Shown one piece after another: positions 46,242 to 56,071 of a stretch of 64,000 nt of DNA. The notes under the pieces were generated by a model. The model did no database searches, had not been told where the DNA came from, and saw only the letters and a program-made list of their open reading frames with translations. Source of the DNA: JAJPKK01 sp963800215 (GTDB lineage: Bacteria > Pseudomonadota > Alphaproteobacteria > Rhizobiales > Xanthobacteraceae). The stretch is from the NCBI GenBank assembly GCA_963800215.1, contig CAWCZY010000014.1, positions 372,001-436,000 of the forward strand, given 5' to 3'. Positions within the stretch are counted from its first letter, which is position 1; every line of letters starts with the position of its first letter. Both the position numbers and the translations under genes were made by a program.

Positions 46242-48765
46242 TCAGAACTTGGCCTTCACGCCGGCATAGAGCGCGAGCGGCATTCCCGGCAGGAACGTGC
46301 GGGGATCGTTCAGCACGAGATAATTCGCGGCGCCATATGTGTTGCTGTTGAACCCGGACGTGCTGACGAAGGTGCCGGCGGCATAATAGCGAGTGTTGAA
46401 GAGGTTGTTCACCAGGCCGAACAGCTCGACGTTCTTCATCAACTGGTAGGAGCCGTGCAGGTTGACCACCGCGTAGGCCGGCACTTTCGGGTTCAGGTTA
46501 TTGTCGTCGTGGATGAGCCACTGGCTGCCGGTGTAATTGACATCGGCGCCGACCTTCCACCTGTCGGTGACGTGGTATTCGGCGCCGGCCTTGAAGCGGT
46601 GGGCAGGGACGGCGGGGATGTGATCGCCGGGCGAGACGAAGATGTTGCCGGCGGCGTTCGCGAACGGATCGTTCGGCGACGATATGGTGATCGCGCTTTG
46701 ATAAATGGCGTTGACGTAGGTGTAGTTGGTGTAGGCGGTCCAGCGGTCCCATTGATAGGAAAGCTTCGCCTCGATGCCTTCGCGCAAGGTCTCGCCCGCG
46801 TTCGTGAAATAACCGGTCATCGGCTGCGTTCCCGCGACGTTGATGATGTCGTTGGTGACGCCGGCGCGAAACGCGCCGAGACCCCAGCTCGCTTGCCCGG
46901 TCTGCGCGCTGGTGCCGAGGGTGCCCCGCACTCCGGCCTCGTAGGTGTGCGACACCACCTGCTTGAGTGGCGGATCGGCGATCAGGAAGTTGTCGATGAT
47001 GCAGGGATTGGTGGGGCTGGAACATCCGAGCTCCAGCGGCGTCGGCGCCCGGTTCGCCTCGGAATAGCCGCCATAGACGGTGATGTTCGGATTGAACTTG
47101 TAGGTAGCCCCGATCACCGGGTTGATGCGCTGGTAGCGGCTGCTGCTGTTGATGAGGGGCTCGGCACCGGTCTCGTCCTGCAGGTTGATCTCGGCGACAT
47201 TGAACCGCGCTCCCGCGGTGACCGAAAGCTTGGACGTGACGTCCACGGTGTCGGTCGCATAGACCCCGGTATAGGTGTTGGTCGCGTGCAGGTTGGCCGG
47301 CGCGATGTCGTCCGACGGCTGGTCGATGTAGACCCCGGTCCCGGTCACGAACAGGTTCTGGTTGATCGTCCCGAGCTCGCTGCTGCCGGTGAACTGGGTG
47401 CGCCCGTAATCGAGGCTCGCCCCCGCCACGAAATGATTGTCATGGTCGAGGAATTTGGCCGAGCTCGCGACCTGGCTGGTGCCGCCGATGCCGTTGGTGG
47501 AGGTCCAGTTGCGGTCGATCTCGCCCAGGAACGCGTTGGGCGAGATGGTATCGATCACCGGGTAATGCGTATTGATCGGGGTCAGGCCGTCGCCGATGCA
47601 GAGTTGGCCGGCCAGCGCGCCGAGCGGATCGCAGGGCTGCCCATCGGTGCCGTTGCCGTCCACATGGGCCTGCCAGAAGCCGCGATAATAGGCATTGCTC
47701 TGGAACGACAGGGTGTCGGACGGCGTGTAATTGGGCGCTGGCGGTGAGAAAAGCGAGCTGGAGGTGCGTGGTCTGCGGCCATGTGTAGACGCTCGACCAG
47801 CGCTGCGTGAGCATCTCGATCGGGGTCGCGGCGACGGCGCCGAGCTTGTTGTCCGCTCCGGTGAAGGCGAGGTGGAACTCGGACTGATCGTTGCGCGCGC
47901 CGAGGTCCACATACATCCGGCGCAGCCGCGAGGCCGACGAGAAGTCGCGCCAGCCGGCGTCGTTGGTGGCGTCGGCGTTGACATAGGCCGACATGGTTGC
48001 CGTCCTGCAGGCCGGCCTGGGCGGCGGCCTGGCGGCGGCCGTAGGAGCCGAGCGTCGCGTCCGCTTCCTCGCCCTGATAGGTGAAGCCGTTCTTCATCTC
48101 GATGGTCAAGGCGCCGCCGATGGCGTTGAGGCCGAAGATCGGGTTGTTGGGCACGAGGGACAGGCGGCGGATCGCCATTTCCGGGATGAAGTCCCAGTTG
48201 ACGATATCGCCATAGGCCTCGTTGATGCGGACGCCGTTCTGATAGACGGCGAGCCCCTGCGGCGTTCCCGGTACCGGCGAGGCGACGAAGCCGCGGTAGT
48301 TGAGGTCGCGCTGGAAGGAGTTGCCGGACTGGTCGCTGATGGAAACGCCGGGGAGATCCTGGCCGAGCGAATCCATCAGGTTCACCGAGCGATCATGATC
48401 GAAATCCGCCGAGGTCAGCACCGCCGTGTTCGACGGCACCTTGTCGCGATCGATCATGCCGGGGTCGGCCGGCGCCGCCGCCGGGGCGGCCGGCGCGGGG
48501 GCCGCCGGCGCGGCTGGGGCCCGCGCGGGTGCTGTCCGCGCCGCCTGGGTGCGGGCGGGACGCGATGGCGCGGCGGGCGCGTTGCTGCGTGCGGGCTCCG
48601 GCTGCCGGAGAGCGGCGTCGTGGCAATCACGTTGATGTCGGGGAGCGTCGTTTGCGCCTGCGCGCCGAGCGGCGCGAGCAGGGCTGCGACTGCAAGCGCC
48701 GGATGCAGGGCGCAGCGGCGGCCAAAGCGGCGCGAGCCGCGATCGCTTTCGCGTAGATGTTGCAC
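46242..48765 (-). CDS. TonB-dependent receptor (three frame breaks)
   Basis: An outer-membrane transporter of about 840 residues. The signal segment (ALHPALAVAALLAPLGAQAQ), an Ala/Pro-rich stretch, the plug domain (SVNLMDSLGQDLPGVSISDQ, FGLNAIGGALTIEMKNGF) and a long barrel ending in LALYAGVKAKF are visible. The frame breaks near 48605 (net one base lost or two gained), near 47995 and near 47735; the last two heal by deleting one base. The GTG at 48765 follows a GGGGGCGGG stretch, but the start is uncertain. The lanmodulin neighbour suggests metal-complex uptake like LutH; this is inference. Confidence 0.85.
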
Positions 48766-49075
48766 GGCCAAACTGCCCGCCCCCGGTCAATTCGTCCCGC
48801 TCGATATTGATCGATTATTCGCGCCTTGTCGCCGGATCATTTGCCAAATCGGACCGGGAACTTTGGCAATCGGCGACGCGACGGCCCGGCCGATCCGCCC
48901 GCCTGCGTCGAAAGATTGCAGCAATTCTAGAAAGCCGCAGCCGATTGCTGCTTTTGCCGGTCGCCAAATCTGGTAAATGCCTTGCAGCGGCACGGAATGT
49001 CGCATCACGAAGAAAAACACCCGCCGGATATGCGTTTCCCAGCATATGCGCGCCGGATACGGGGAGGCGGTACAC
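48766..49075. other. divergent regulatory gap
   Basis: This 310-bp gap separates the TonB receptor start from the small membrane protein gene. Apart from the inverted-repeat operator at 48841-48869 it contains a second NGCCAAAT-like element near 48963. No open frame here looks coding. Confidence 0.5.
48841..48869. promoter_or_regulatory. inverted-repeat operator, site 2
   Basis: TTGCCAAA at 48841-48848 and TTTGGCAA at 48862-48869 form a perfect 8-bp inverted repeat with 13 bases between. It lies 76 bases before the TonB receptor start. It matches the site at 43806-43837, including the CCGGG centre, and so may define a local regulon. Confidence 0.6.
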
Positions 49076-49489
49076 GTGCTGATCGGGTGGTCATACTACT
49101 CATCACTCACGGAATACTGGCGGTGTTTTCTGCTGGGCGCGATCACACATCAGGCGATCGGAATGTCACGGCCCGTCACCAAACGCGGGCCCGGATTCTT
49201 CAGCGCAGTTCGCGGCGTCAATGGGATGAGCTACGCCAACGCCGTCATCTTGCTGTTCCCGGTGACCTTCACGATCGGCACGATCATCTATCCGACCTAT
49301 CGGTTGAACGTGCGGACGGTGTTGCAGGAATACAAGGATTTGAGGCCCGAAGGGATGTTCGAATTGAAGGAGCACTTTCTGGCGATTTCGCTCGCGCTGC
49401 TGCCGGCCTATTGGTACTTCTGGCACAAGGTCAACGAAAACATAAAGTCCGCGCAGCGAGACCGGCCCGGTTGTACCGATGCCGCATAA
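49076..49489 (+). CDS. small multi-helix membrane protein, shortened paralogue of 54432
   Basis: A membrane protein of about 137 residues, paralogous to the gene at 54432 (shared LIGW, THQAIG, YPTYRLNVRTVLQEYK, FELKEHF, LLPAYWYFW). The GTG at 49076 has GGGGAGG eight bases upstream. A short stretch is read in a shifted frame: one base seems missing near 49092 and one extra near 49130; correction restores ILLITHGILAVFLLGA. It lacks the last helix of its paralogue. Conserved histidines could bind haem b, but this is not shown. Confidence 0.65.
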   Translation: MLIGWSYYSSLTEYWRCFLLGAITHQAIGMSRPVTKRGPGFFSAVRGVNGMSYANAVILLFPVTFTIGTIIYPTYRLNVRTVLQEYKDLRPEGMFELKEHFLAISLALLPAYWYFWHKVNENIKSAQRDRPGCTDAA

Positions 49490-49534
49490 AACGATACGAT
49501 CGGGGTCGCCGCTGCAATTGGAGGGAGGCCCCTG

Positions 49535-49821
49535 ATGCCGCTGCCTCGCATCACCTTACGCAACGCCGCGATCGCGGCCATTGTGGTATTCGTCTTCTAT
49601 GGCGAGTACGTCATTTGGTTCAAATCGCCGATCGCCCAGGTGTCGGCCATTTGCGACAAGTTTCGCACCTGAAGGAGGCGGCCGCTGCGGGCGGCGCGGA
49701 GCCGTTTCACGTGATCGAGGAGGCCTCGGCCGACGGCTTCCAGCCGTACCGCCTTATCGACAAGGCGGTGCGCGCCTGCGACGGGGAGGCGATCGACGTC
49801 GAGGATTCCAGCATTCGCTGA
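49535..49821 (+). CDS. small single-helix membrane protein (one frameshift)
   Basis: A protein of about 95 residues if one frameshift near 49670 is corrected; otherwise it stops after 45 residues. The N-terminal helix is AAIAAIVVFVFYGEYVIWF. The downstream soluble part is LKEAAAAGGAEPFHVIEEASADGF and ends in VEDSSIR. The shift here looks like one missing base (or two extra), unlike most others. It follows the membrane protein at 49076 by 45 bases and probably belongs to the same unit. No family recognised. Confidence 0.5.
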
Positions 49822-49858
49822 TCCCCCGGCCGCTGCGCCGGCGTGAAAGAACGAAGCC

Positions 49859-50842
49859 ATGAAATTTCCACGCCGCCGATTTCTGCGTCTTGGCGGCATG
49901 TGACCGCCGCTGTTCCGGCGGCTTCGCACATCGCATGGTCCCAGGCCTATCCGGTCCGCCCCGTACGTATCGTCGTCGGGCTTTCCCCCGGCGGCTCCGT
50001 GGACATCGTCGACGCGCCTCGATCGCCCAATGGCTGTCGGAACGGATGGGCCAGCCGTTCATCGTCGAGAACCGGCCGGGCGCCGCCGGCGATATCGCCA
50101 CCGAAGCGGTCGTGCGCGCGCCTCCCGACGGCTACACGCTCCTCATCGTCCTTGCGGCCAACGCGATCAACGCGACGCTGCACGAACGGCTCAATTTCAA
50201 TCTCGTCCGCGATATCGCGCTGGTCGCCGGCATGGTCCGCGTGCCCAACGTCATGGAGGTGAATCCAGCGGTTCCGGCCAAGACCGTTCCGGAGTTCATC
50301 GCCTATGCCAAAGCCAATCCGGGCAAGCTCAGTTTTGCTTCGGGCGGCAACGGCAGCTCCCTCCACGTCATCGGCGAGATGTTCAAGATGATGGCCGGCA
50401 TCGACATGGTCCACGTGCCGTATCGCGGCGGAGCGCCCGCGATGATCGACCTGCTCGGCGGCCAGGTCCAGGTCATGTTCGACACCATACCCCAGTCGAT
50501 CGAGTACATCAGGGCCGGCAAGCTTCGCGCGCTGGGGGTGACCACGGCGACGCGCTCGGAGGCGCTGCCGGACGTGCCCTCGATCAGCGAGTTCGTGCCG
50601 CAGTTCGAAGCGGGCAGCTGGTGGGGCGTCGGCGTCCCGAAGGACACGCCCCTTGAGATCGTCGACGAGCTCAACAGCGAGATCAATGCGGGTCTCGCCG
50701 ATCCCAGGATCAAGGACGCGGCTCGCCGAGCTGGGCACCACGCCGTTGCTGTTGACCCCGGCTCAGTTTGGCGCATTCGTGGGGGCGGAGACCGAGAAGT
50801 GGGCGAAGGTGGTCAAGTTCTCCGGCGCCAGGCGAGGACTGA
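49859..50842 (+). CDS. Bug-type solute receptor (several frameshifts)
   Basis: A receptor of about 325 residues after correction. It begins MKFPRRRFLRLGG, then has YPVRPVRIVVGLSPGGSVDIV and APPDGYTLLIVLAANA. Frames break near 49905, 50013-50022, 50721 and 50833. Removing single extra bases gives VARLIAQWLSERMG, KDALAELGTTPLL and a normal KFSGA-type C-terminal ending. Without the last correction the frame would run to 50889. Either this is a decaying copy or the sequence has errors; the precise healing by single bases favours errors. Confidence 0.75.
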
Positions 50843-50876
50843 TCCGGAGATTCCGCCCGACAGATATCGGGGTACA

Positions 50877-51861
50877 TCACGCGCCTTGACCGACCGATGC
50901 CTTCTCTTTCGATTCGGCCGAATTCGATTGCCGTTTCGCCAAGGGACCTGCGACCTCGCGTGCGCAATCGATGAAGAGCTGCGCCACCGGGCTGATGGTC
51001 CGGTTTTTCAGCGTGACGATCGCGACCGCGAACGGCTGGACCGGAAGCTCGATCGGCAATCTCTTGAGCGCGAAGCGGTCCGCGTAGAAATGCAGCAGCC
51101 TGTCGCCGAAATGTCCGACGAAGCGGCCGCTTTCGAGCAATCTGAAAGAGCAGGTGCGCGGTCGTGGTGCTCACGGCGATGCGCGGCATCTTCAGGCCGC
51201 CGGCGCGGAATGCGTCGGCGATCAGCGATCCGATCGAGGATGGCGCCACGCACCAGGGCTCGTCGACCAATTCCGCGAGCGTGACCCTGCGCCGGTTGGC
51301 CCAGCGGCTTTTCATGCCCACCACCAGGCGCAGACGGTCCTGAAAGAGGATCGTCGCCTCCAGGTCCTCGCTCACGGAGGCCCCCAGCAGCGGAACGATC
51401 GCGAGCTCGATCCGGCGCTCGGGCAGGTCGCGGCTGAGCAGCGTCGCGCTGTCCGCCTCCACCACCCGAAAGTCGATGCGCGGGTATTGCCGCCACAGCC
51501 GCTCCATCACGGCCGCGGCCGGGCCGGCGAGCAGCGGTTCCGTGCTGCCGATCCGCAATTCCCCCGACGTGGGGTCGGCCATGAACTTGATCTCGTCGAC
51601 GCTCGTTTTCAGGTCGTCGAAGATCGCGATGCTGCGCTTGAGCAGGGCGCGGCCGTAAGGCGTCGGCTCGACGCCTTGGGGGCTGCGGTCGAACAGGCGC
51701 ACGCCGAGCATGTCTTCGAGATCGGCTATCACCTTCGAGACGACCGGCTGGGAGATCGCCAGGTGCTTGGCGGCTTTCGCCATGCTGCCCCATTCGGCCA
51801 CCGCCATAACGACCTTCAAGTGCTGCAGCTTGATCCGGTGGCCGATGAGCTCGGTCTGCAT
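50877..51861 (-). CDS. LysR-type transcriptional regulator (one frameshift)
   Basis: A regulator of about 327 residues. The N-terminal HTH (about 10-66) contains GSMAKAAKHLAISQPVVSKVIADLE. The effector domain begins TSGELRIGSTEPLLAG. The frame breaks near 51141; removing one base gives HLLFQLLESGRFVGHFGD. It is divergent from the di-haem oxidoreductase gene, the standard LysR layout. The gap holds a 52-bp element repeated before the gene at 54432, so both units are likely targets. Confidence 0.87.
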
Positions 51862-51871
51862 GATGTCGTCC

Positions 51872-51923
51872 CCTATTCCCTGGAACTATAACGATATAGA
51901 AAAATAGAACTACCTTCCTATAG
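51872..51923. promoter_or_regulatory. LysR-region operator/promoter element, copy 1
   Basis: A 52-bp element starts CCTATTCC, carries CTATA-N4-TATAG at 51886-51899, then AAAA-N-TAG-N-ACTACC, and ends CCTATAG at 51917-51923. It matches 41 of 52 positions with 54314-54365, with identical spacing of all blocks. The final TATAG may be the -10 region, giving a start site about 40 bases before the di-haem oxidoreductase ATG. Confidence 0.65.
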
Positions 51924-51968
51924 CCGGAGGCGATTACCGTATCGTAGGAAATTTGTGGGGGGAAAATC

Positions 51969-53358
51969 ATGCCGAAAGTACGCTTCGCCCATGCGCTGTT
52001 TCTGGCCGGTGCCGCGAGCGCAATGGCCGGCGTGGCCGCCCTCTCGGGATCCGCGCTGGCTCAGGCAGTGCAGGATCCGGGCTTACGAGGCGGACCACCC
52101 GGGGCCGGAGGCCCGCTTCCCAATCTTATCCCTGGCGGATCAGGTTTTTTCAAAGCCGCCACGACTTTTTTCGTTCAGATCAATTCCGTAACGGGCACCC
52201 TCAACCCCACCGTGGAGAACGGCGGCCCAGGCCTAGGCCCACGATACAATCTCAATCAATGTTCCGGCTGTCATGCGCAGCCCGCCGTCGGCGGCACGAG
52301 CCCGAAGATCAATCCCGAGGTGGCGGTCGCGACCCTGGACGGTGCCCAAAACTACGTGCCTTCGTTCATCAGCCTGAATGGTCCTGTCCGCGAAGCGCGT
52401 TTTGTGAACAACCCGGATGGCACGCCCGATGGCCAAGTGCACAACCTGTATACGATAACCGGGCGTCCCGATGCGCCGAATTGCAAAATCACGCAGCCGA
52501 ACTTCGCCGCCGAGCTTGCCGCACACAACGTGATCTTCCGCATCCCCACGCCCGTTTTCGGCCTTGGATTGGTGGAGCTCGTATCCGACCTCACTCTCCA
52601 GACGAATTTCGCGGCAAATTCGGCTTTGAAATCGCAGTTGGGCATCTCCGGACATTTCAACACCAGCATCTTCAACGACGGTACCATCACCCGATTTGGC
52701 TGGAAGGCGCAAAACAAGTCTTTGCTGATGTTTTCGGGCGAGGCTTACAACGTCGAAATCGGGGTGACCAACGAGCTGTTTCCCAACGAGCGTGACACGA
52801 CGACGAGCTGCCAGTTCAACGGAGAGCCGGAAGACATGACCATTTTCGGTACGACCGACCCGGTTTCTCCACCGACCGGGAGCACCGCGTCCGATTTCTC
52901 GACCGGGATCGTCAACTTTGCCACGTTCATGCGTCTGTCGGCGCCGCCGGCGCCGGTTGCGCCGACACAGCAGTCATCGCTGGGGAAGCCAGGTCTTCCA
53001 GAACATCGGGTGTCAAGCCTGTCATACACTGACGCAGAAGACGGGGCTTTCCGCCTTCACCACACAGAACAACATCACGTTCAGCCCGCTCAGCGACTTC
53101 GCCGTCCACGACATGGGATCCGGACTGGCGGACGGAGTTACACAGGGCACCGCCACTGGACAGGAGTTTCGTAGCGCTCCCTTGTGGGGGGTAGGCCAGC
53201 GCATCTTCTTCCTGCACGACGGCCGCACGAACGACCTGCTCCAAGCCATCCTTCAGCATGCCAGCTCGGGATCCGAGGCCAATGCGGTGATCAACAACTT
53301 CAATTTGCTGTCGCCGCAAAATAAGCAGGCGTTGCTGGTTTACTTGCGCTCGCTTTGA
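51969..53358 (+). CDS. di-haem oxidoreductase-family c-type cytochrome (one frameshift)
   Basis: A periplasmic protein of about 462 residues. The signal peptide ends at about SALAQ (residue 32). The first haem site is C98-x2-C101-H102 (CSGCH), and a second, CQACH, lies in the C-terminal third. This two-haem layout matches the di-haem oxidoreductase (DHOR) family. The frame shifts near 52984; removing one A gives SSLGSQVFQNIGCQACH. Family members are thought to transfer electrons, but a specific reaction is not known here. It is followed directly by a TonB-C-like protein gene. Confidence 0.88.
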
Positions 53359-53366
53359 GTCCCGCG

Positions 53367-54269
53367 ATGTGGAGGCTTTCGCATCTGGGCGTTCTGGTCT
53401 GCCTCGTCAGCGGGCTGGCATGGCAGCAGAGTGCCGCAACGGCGCCGATGCCCCTTCCCGAGGATGGGGCTGTGAGGAATGGAACCTTTACCGACGCGTA
53501 TTTCAACCTGTCCTATCCGTTGCCGCCGGGCTGGACCGAAGGGATGGCCGGCCCCGGTCCCTCGCACTCCGGCTACTACGTGCTCGGCACATTGAGGCCG
53601 GCAGGCGATTTCACCAAGACCATAGTGATAACGGCGCAAGATATGTTCTTCGCTGCGAAGCAATTCGGCGACGCGGCCGCAATGGCGCACGATTTGAGCG
53701 GGGCGATGTCCGGACTCGAGGGCATGACGATCGATCGGCCGCCATCGGAGGTGCGTATCGCGGGCCGCCGCTTCAGCCGGATCGATTTCAGCGGCGTCGG
53801 GTTGTTCCGCAGCACGTTCATCACCGAAATCCGCTGTCATCTCGTGAGCTTCAATCTGACGGCCAAAAGTCCCGAACGGCTTGCGGCCCTCGCGCTCAGC
53901 TTCGACAAACTGGGCTTTGCCGGAGACCGCGGTGCCGAAAGGGCCGATCCGAGATGCGTCGGCAACTATGCGGACACGGAACATCTCGTGACCAAAGTCG
54001 ATCCGGTGGCGACCGGTCCGAGCTTCACTCCCATTCCGGTACGGATCGTCGTAGGTACCGACGGCAGCGTGGAGCACGTGCACGTCATCAGCGCCACCAG
54101 CGGGCAACGCGACAGCATCGAAAGCGCGCTGGGCCGGTGGAAATTCAAGCCCCATGAGATGGACGGCCGCGCTTCCGCGATAGAGACCGGCCTGCTCATC
54201 GAATTCAGGCCCGGCGGAGCCGTCAAATACTCGACCGGAAATCGGAGTCCGCTGAATCGCCCGGGCTGA
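53367..54269 (+). CDS. secreted protein with TonB-C-like C-terminal domain
   Basis: A 300-residue exported protein with a signal peptide (about 1-22). The middle domain of about 150 residues is unrecognised (FNLSYPLPPGWTEGM, IVITAQDMFFAAKQFGDAA). The C-terminal domain (PVRIVVGTDGSVEHVHVISA, ALGRWKFKPHEMDG) has the TonB/TolA C-terminal pattern. It lacks the usual Pro-rich spacer, so it is probably not a classical TonB. The ATG at 53367 was chosen; a TTG at 53355 would overlap the previous stop. Confidence 0.75.
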   Translation: MWRLSHLGVLVCLVSGLAWQQSAATAPMPLPEDGAVRNGTFTDAYFNLSYPLPPGWTEGMAGPGPSHSGYYVLGTLRPAGDFTKTIVITAQDMFFAAKQFGDAAAMAHDLSGAMSGLEGMTIDRPPSEVRIAGRRFSRIDFSGVGLFRSTFITEIRCHLVSFNLTAKSPERLAALALSFDKLGFAGDRGAERADPRCVGNYADTEHLVTKVDPVATGPSFTPIPVRIVVGTDGSVEHVHVISATSGQRDSIESALGRWKFKPHEMDGRASAIETGLLIEFRPGGAVKYSTGNRSPLNRPG

Positions 54270-54313
54270 ATTCGCCTGGGGCCAGGTCGACACCAGCCTG
54301 CATCGCTTCGCGG

Positions 54314-54365
54314 CCTATTCCTTCAATCTATAGCCCTATAGAAAATTAGCACTACCCCCCTATAG
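54314..54365. promoter_or_regulatory. LysR-region operator/promoter element, copy 2
   Basis: It has the same block order and spacing as 51872-51923: CCTATTCC, CTATA-N4-TATAG at 54328-54341, TAG-N-ACTACC, and CCTATAG at 54359-54365. If the last block is the -10 region, the transcript would start near 54372, just before or inside the longest frame of the next gene. That supports the downstream ATG at 54432. Confidence 0.6.
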
Positions 54366-54431
54366 CAACAAGCGAGCAACATGAGCGGCAAACGGGAGAG
54401 CAGAGGCTCCAAAGTCGGGAGGCGGTTCGTA

Positions 54432-54902
54432 ATGCTTATCGGGTGGTCGATACTTCTCATCATTCACGGGATCCTGGCCGTGCTTCTGCTCGGCGCGACG
54501 AGCCACCAGGCGATCGGCGCCGTGTGGCCGGTCAGCAAGCGCTCGCCGGGATTCGTGTCCGCGCTTCGCAGCACCAGCGGCGCGACCTACACCAACGCCA
54601 TCGTCGTCCTGTTCGTGGCGACGGCGATCCTCGGCTCCATCGTCTATCCGACCTATCGGGTGAACGTGCGGCCGGTGCTGCAGGAATACAAGCTGTTCAG
54701 GCCGGAGGGTTCGTTCGAGCTCAAAGAGCACTTCGTCGCCATCGGCTTCATGCTGCTGCCGGCCTATTGGTACTTCTGGAAAAAGGCATCCGACGTCAAC
54801 CATACCACCAGGGCGGTGCTGACCGTGATTCTCTCCCTCATCGTGTGGTGGGGATTCCTGGTCGGGCACGTCATCAACAACATCCGGGGATTCGGGTCAT
54901 GA
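54432..54902 (+). CDS. four-helix membrane protein with conserved histidines
   Basis: A 156-residue inner-membrane protein with four predicted helices. Histidines occur in or near the helices (IIHGIL, TSHQAIG, KEHFVAIG, VGHVINN), a pattern that would suit b-haem ligation, though no known cytochrome b family was recognised. The ATG at 54432 matches the start of the paralogue at 49076, and both are preceded by GGAGG; an upstream ATG at 54381 would add 17 residues and lie only 15 bases from the putative -10. The stop overlaps the next start (ATGA). Confidence 0.72.
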   Translation: MLIGWSILLIIHGILAVLLLGATSHQAIGAVWPVSKRSPGFVSALRSTSGATYTNAIVVLFVATAILGSIVYPTYRVNVRPVLQEYKLFRPEGSFELKEHFVAIGFMLLPAYWYFWKKASDVNHTTRAVLTVILSLIVWWGFLVGHVINNIRGFGS

Positions 54903-55228
54903 AAATCGAGCGGCTGTTTCCCGTTTTCAGCGCGGCGTTCGCCGTCATCTACGTGGTCGTCCTCGACTACAATTGGGCCCTCGTCACCTACAATCCAAAG
55001 CCCGGGACCTGGGACCTGGGCGCGACGGCGCCGAAGGACGGGCCGGCGATGTATTGGTACGGCGTGGTCGCGACGTCCTTCCTCGCGGCGCTCGTCGTGA
55101 CGGCGATCATCGGCTTGGTCATTCCGGAAAACGTGAAGGCGCGGGCGTGGTCCGGGCTCACTTGGCTGTTGCCGGTCGGCTCGATTGCATTCCTGGTGTG
55201 GCTGCTGCTGCCTTATTACACCAAGTGA
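54899..55228 (+). CDS. small three-helix membrane protein
   Basis: A 109-residue membrane protein with helices at about 8-28, 54-76 and 87-105 (FPVFSAAFAVIYVVVLDY, VATSFLAALVVTAIIGLVI, LTWLLPVGSIAFLVWLLLPYY). It is translationally coupled to the four-helix protein and probably forms a complex with it. No family recognised. A hairpin repeat at 55260 follows. Confidence 0.72.
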   Translation: MKIERLFPVFSAAFAVIYVVVLDYNWALVTYNPKPGTWDLGATAPKDGPAMYWYGVVATSFLAALVVTAIIGLVIPENVKARAWSGLTWLLPVGSIAFLVWLLLPYYTK

Positions 55229-55259
55229 CTGCTTTTCGCTTGCTGACTCGCAGCTCGTC

Positions 55260-55292
55260 GTCATCGTCCGGCTCAACCGGGCCGGCGATGAC
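55260..55292. terminator. hairpin between convergent genes
   Basis: GTCATCGTCCGG pairs with CCGGCGATGAC around a CTCAACCGGG-type loop. It sits between the end of the membrane-protein pair and the end of the convergent cytochrome gene. It resembles the repeat at 30199-30280, so it may be both terminator and repeat copy. Confidence 0.6.
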
Positions 55293-55313
55293 ACGCGATG
55301 TAGCGCCGGCGGC

Positions 55314-55853
55314 TCAAGGGCGGAATTCCTGGTCCGGATAGTTCACGGCGTCGGGCACCTTGATCACCAGGAAAGGATGTTCCATGCCCACATGGCAGGC
55401 GTTGCAAGCCGCGGTCATCCCTTCGTAGCTCGCCGCGAATCGTGCGGGGTCTTTGGCTTTGATGGCGGCATCGACCTCCTTCGCCGAGTTGGTGAAGATC
55501 GAGGCGACCGCCGTGTCGTCTTCGATTTTCCGGTAGGTCGGGATGGTCCGCCCGATACGGGCCAGCGCCTGACGCAGTTCGTTCAACTGGAACGCCGCCA
55601 GCGTCCAGTTCTTCGCCTGTCCGGCGTAGTAGAGCTTGATGTGGCGCGGCTGGATCAGCATGGTCATCAGGTCGTCCATGGCCGGCTTGAAATCGAGGAT
55701 GACGAGGCCGCCTCCGGGCCTCGCCGCGGGCGGCGCGGCCGCAGGGGGAGCCGCCCCCGGCGCGGGCGCGGCGTTCTGGGCGGCGGCGATGATGGATGCG
55801 GACAGCGCGAGCGTTCCAGCGAGCACGATCGCCGCGACGTGACGGTTCTTCAT
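55314..55853 (-). CDS. class II (c'-like) cytochrome c
   Basis: A 179-residue periplasmic cytochrome. The signal peptide ends at about AAAQ (residue 26), an Ala/Pro-rich linker spans about 28-46, and a helical domain follows. The haem site CNACH near the C terminus (C150, C153, H154) is the class II position. GGGAGG lies 6 bases before the ATG at 55853; the longer frame upstream is not signal-like. The ligand residue 5 cannot be fixed, so gas binding versus electron transfer is open. Confidence 0.85.
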   Translation of the reverse strand: MKNRHVAAIVLAGTLALSASIIAAAQNAAPAPGAAPPAAAPPAARPGGGLVILDFKPAMDDLMTMLIQPRHIKLYYAGQAKNWTLAAFQLNELRQALARIGRTIPTYRKIEDDTAVASIFTNSAKEVDAAIKAKDPARFAASYEGMTAACNACHVGMEHPFLVIKVPDAVNYPDQEFRP

Positions 55854-56071
55854 GACATTCCTCCCGAAGCGGACACGGCCGGCTTGCACGTTCTGCGTCT
55901 CGTCGGTTCGCCGGTCCATGACATTCATTCATTCCAAGAAGCCGAGTATAGAATTCGATCGATCGATCCAACAACTGGCGGCGTTGTGTTGCAGCATTGT
56001 GTTTGCAGCATGTGTATTGGCACGAAAGCGAGATCAGGATGTTTTCGCCGGTCATGGCCTCCTCGCCGGCG

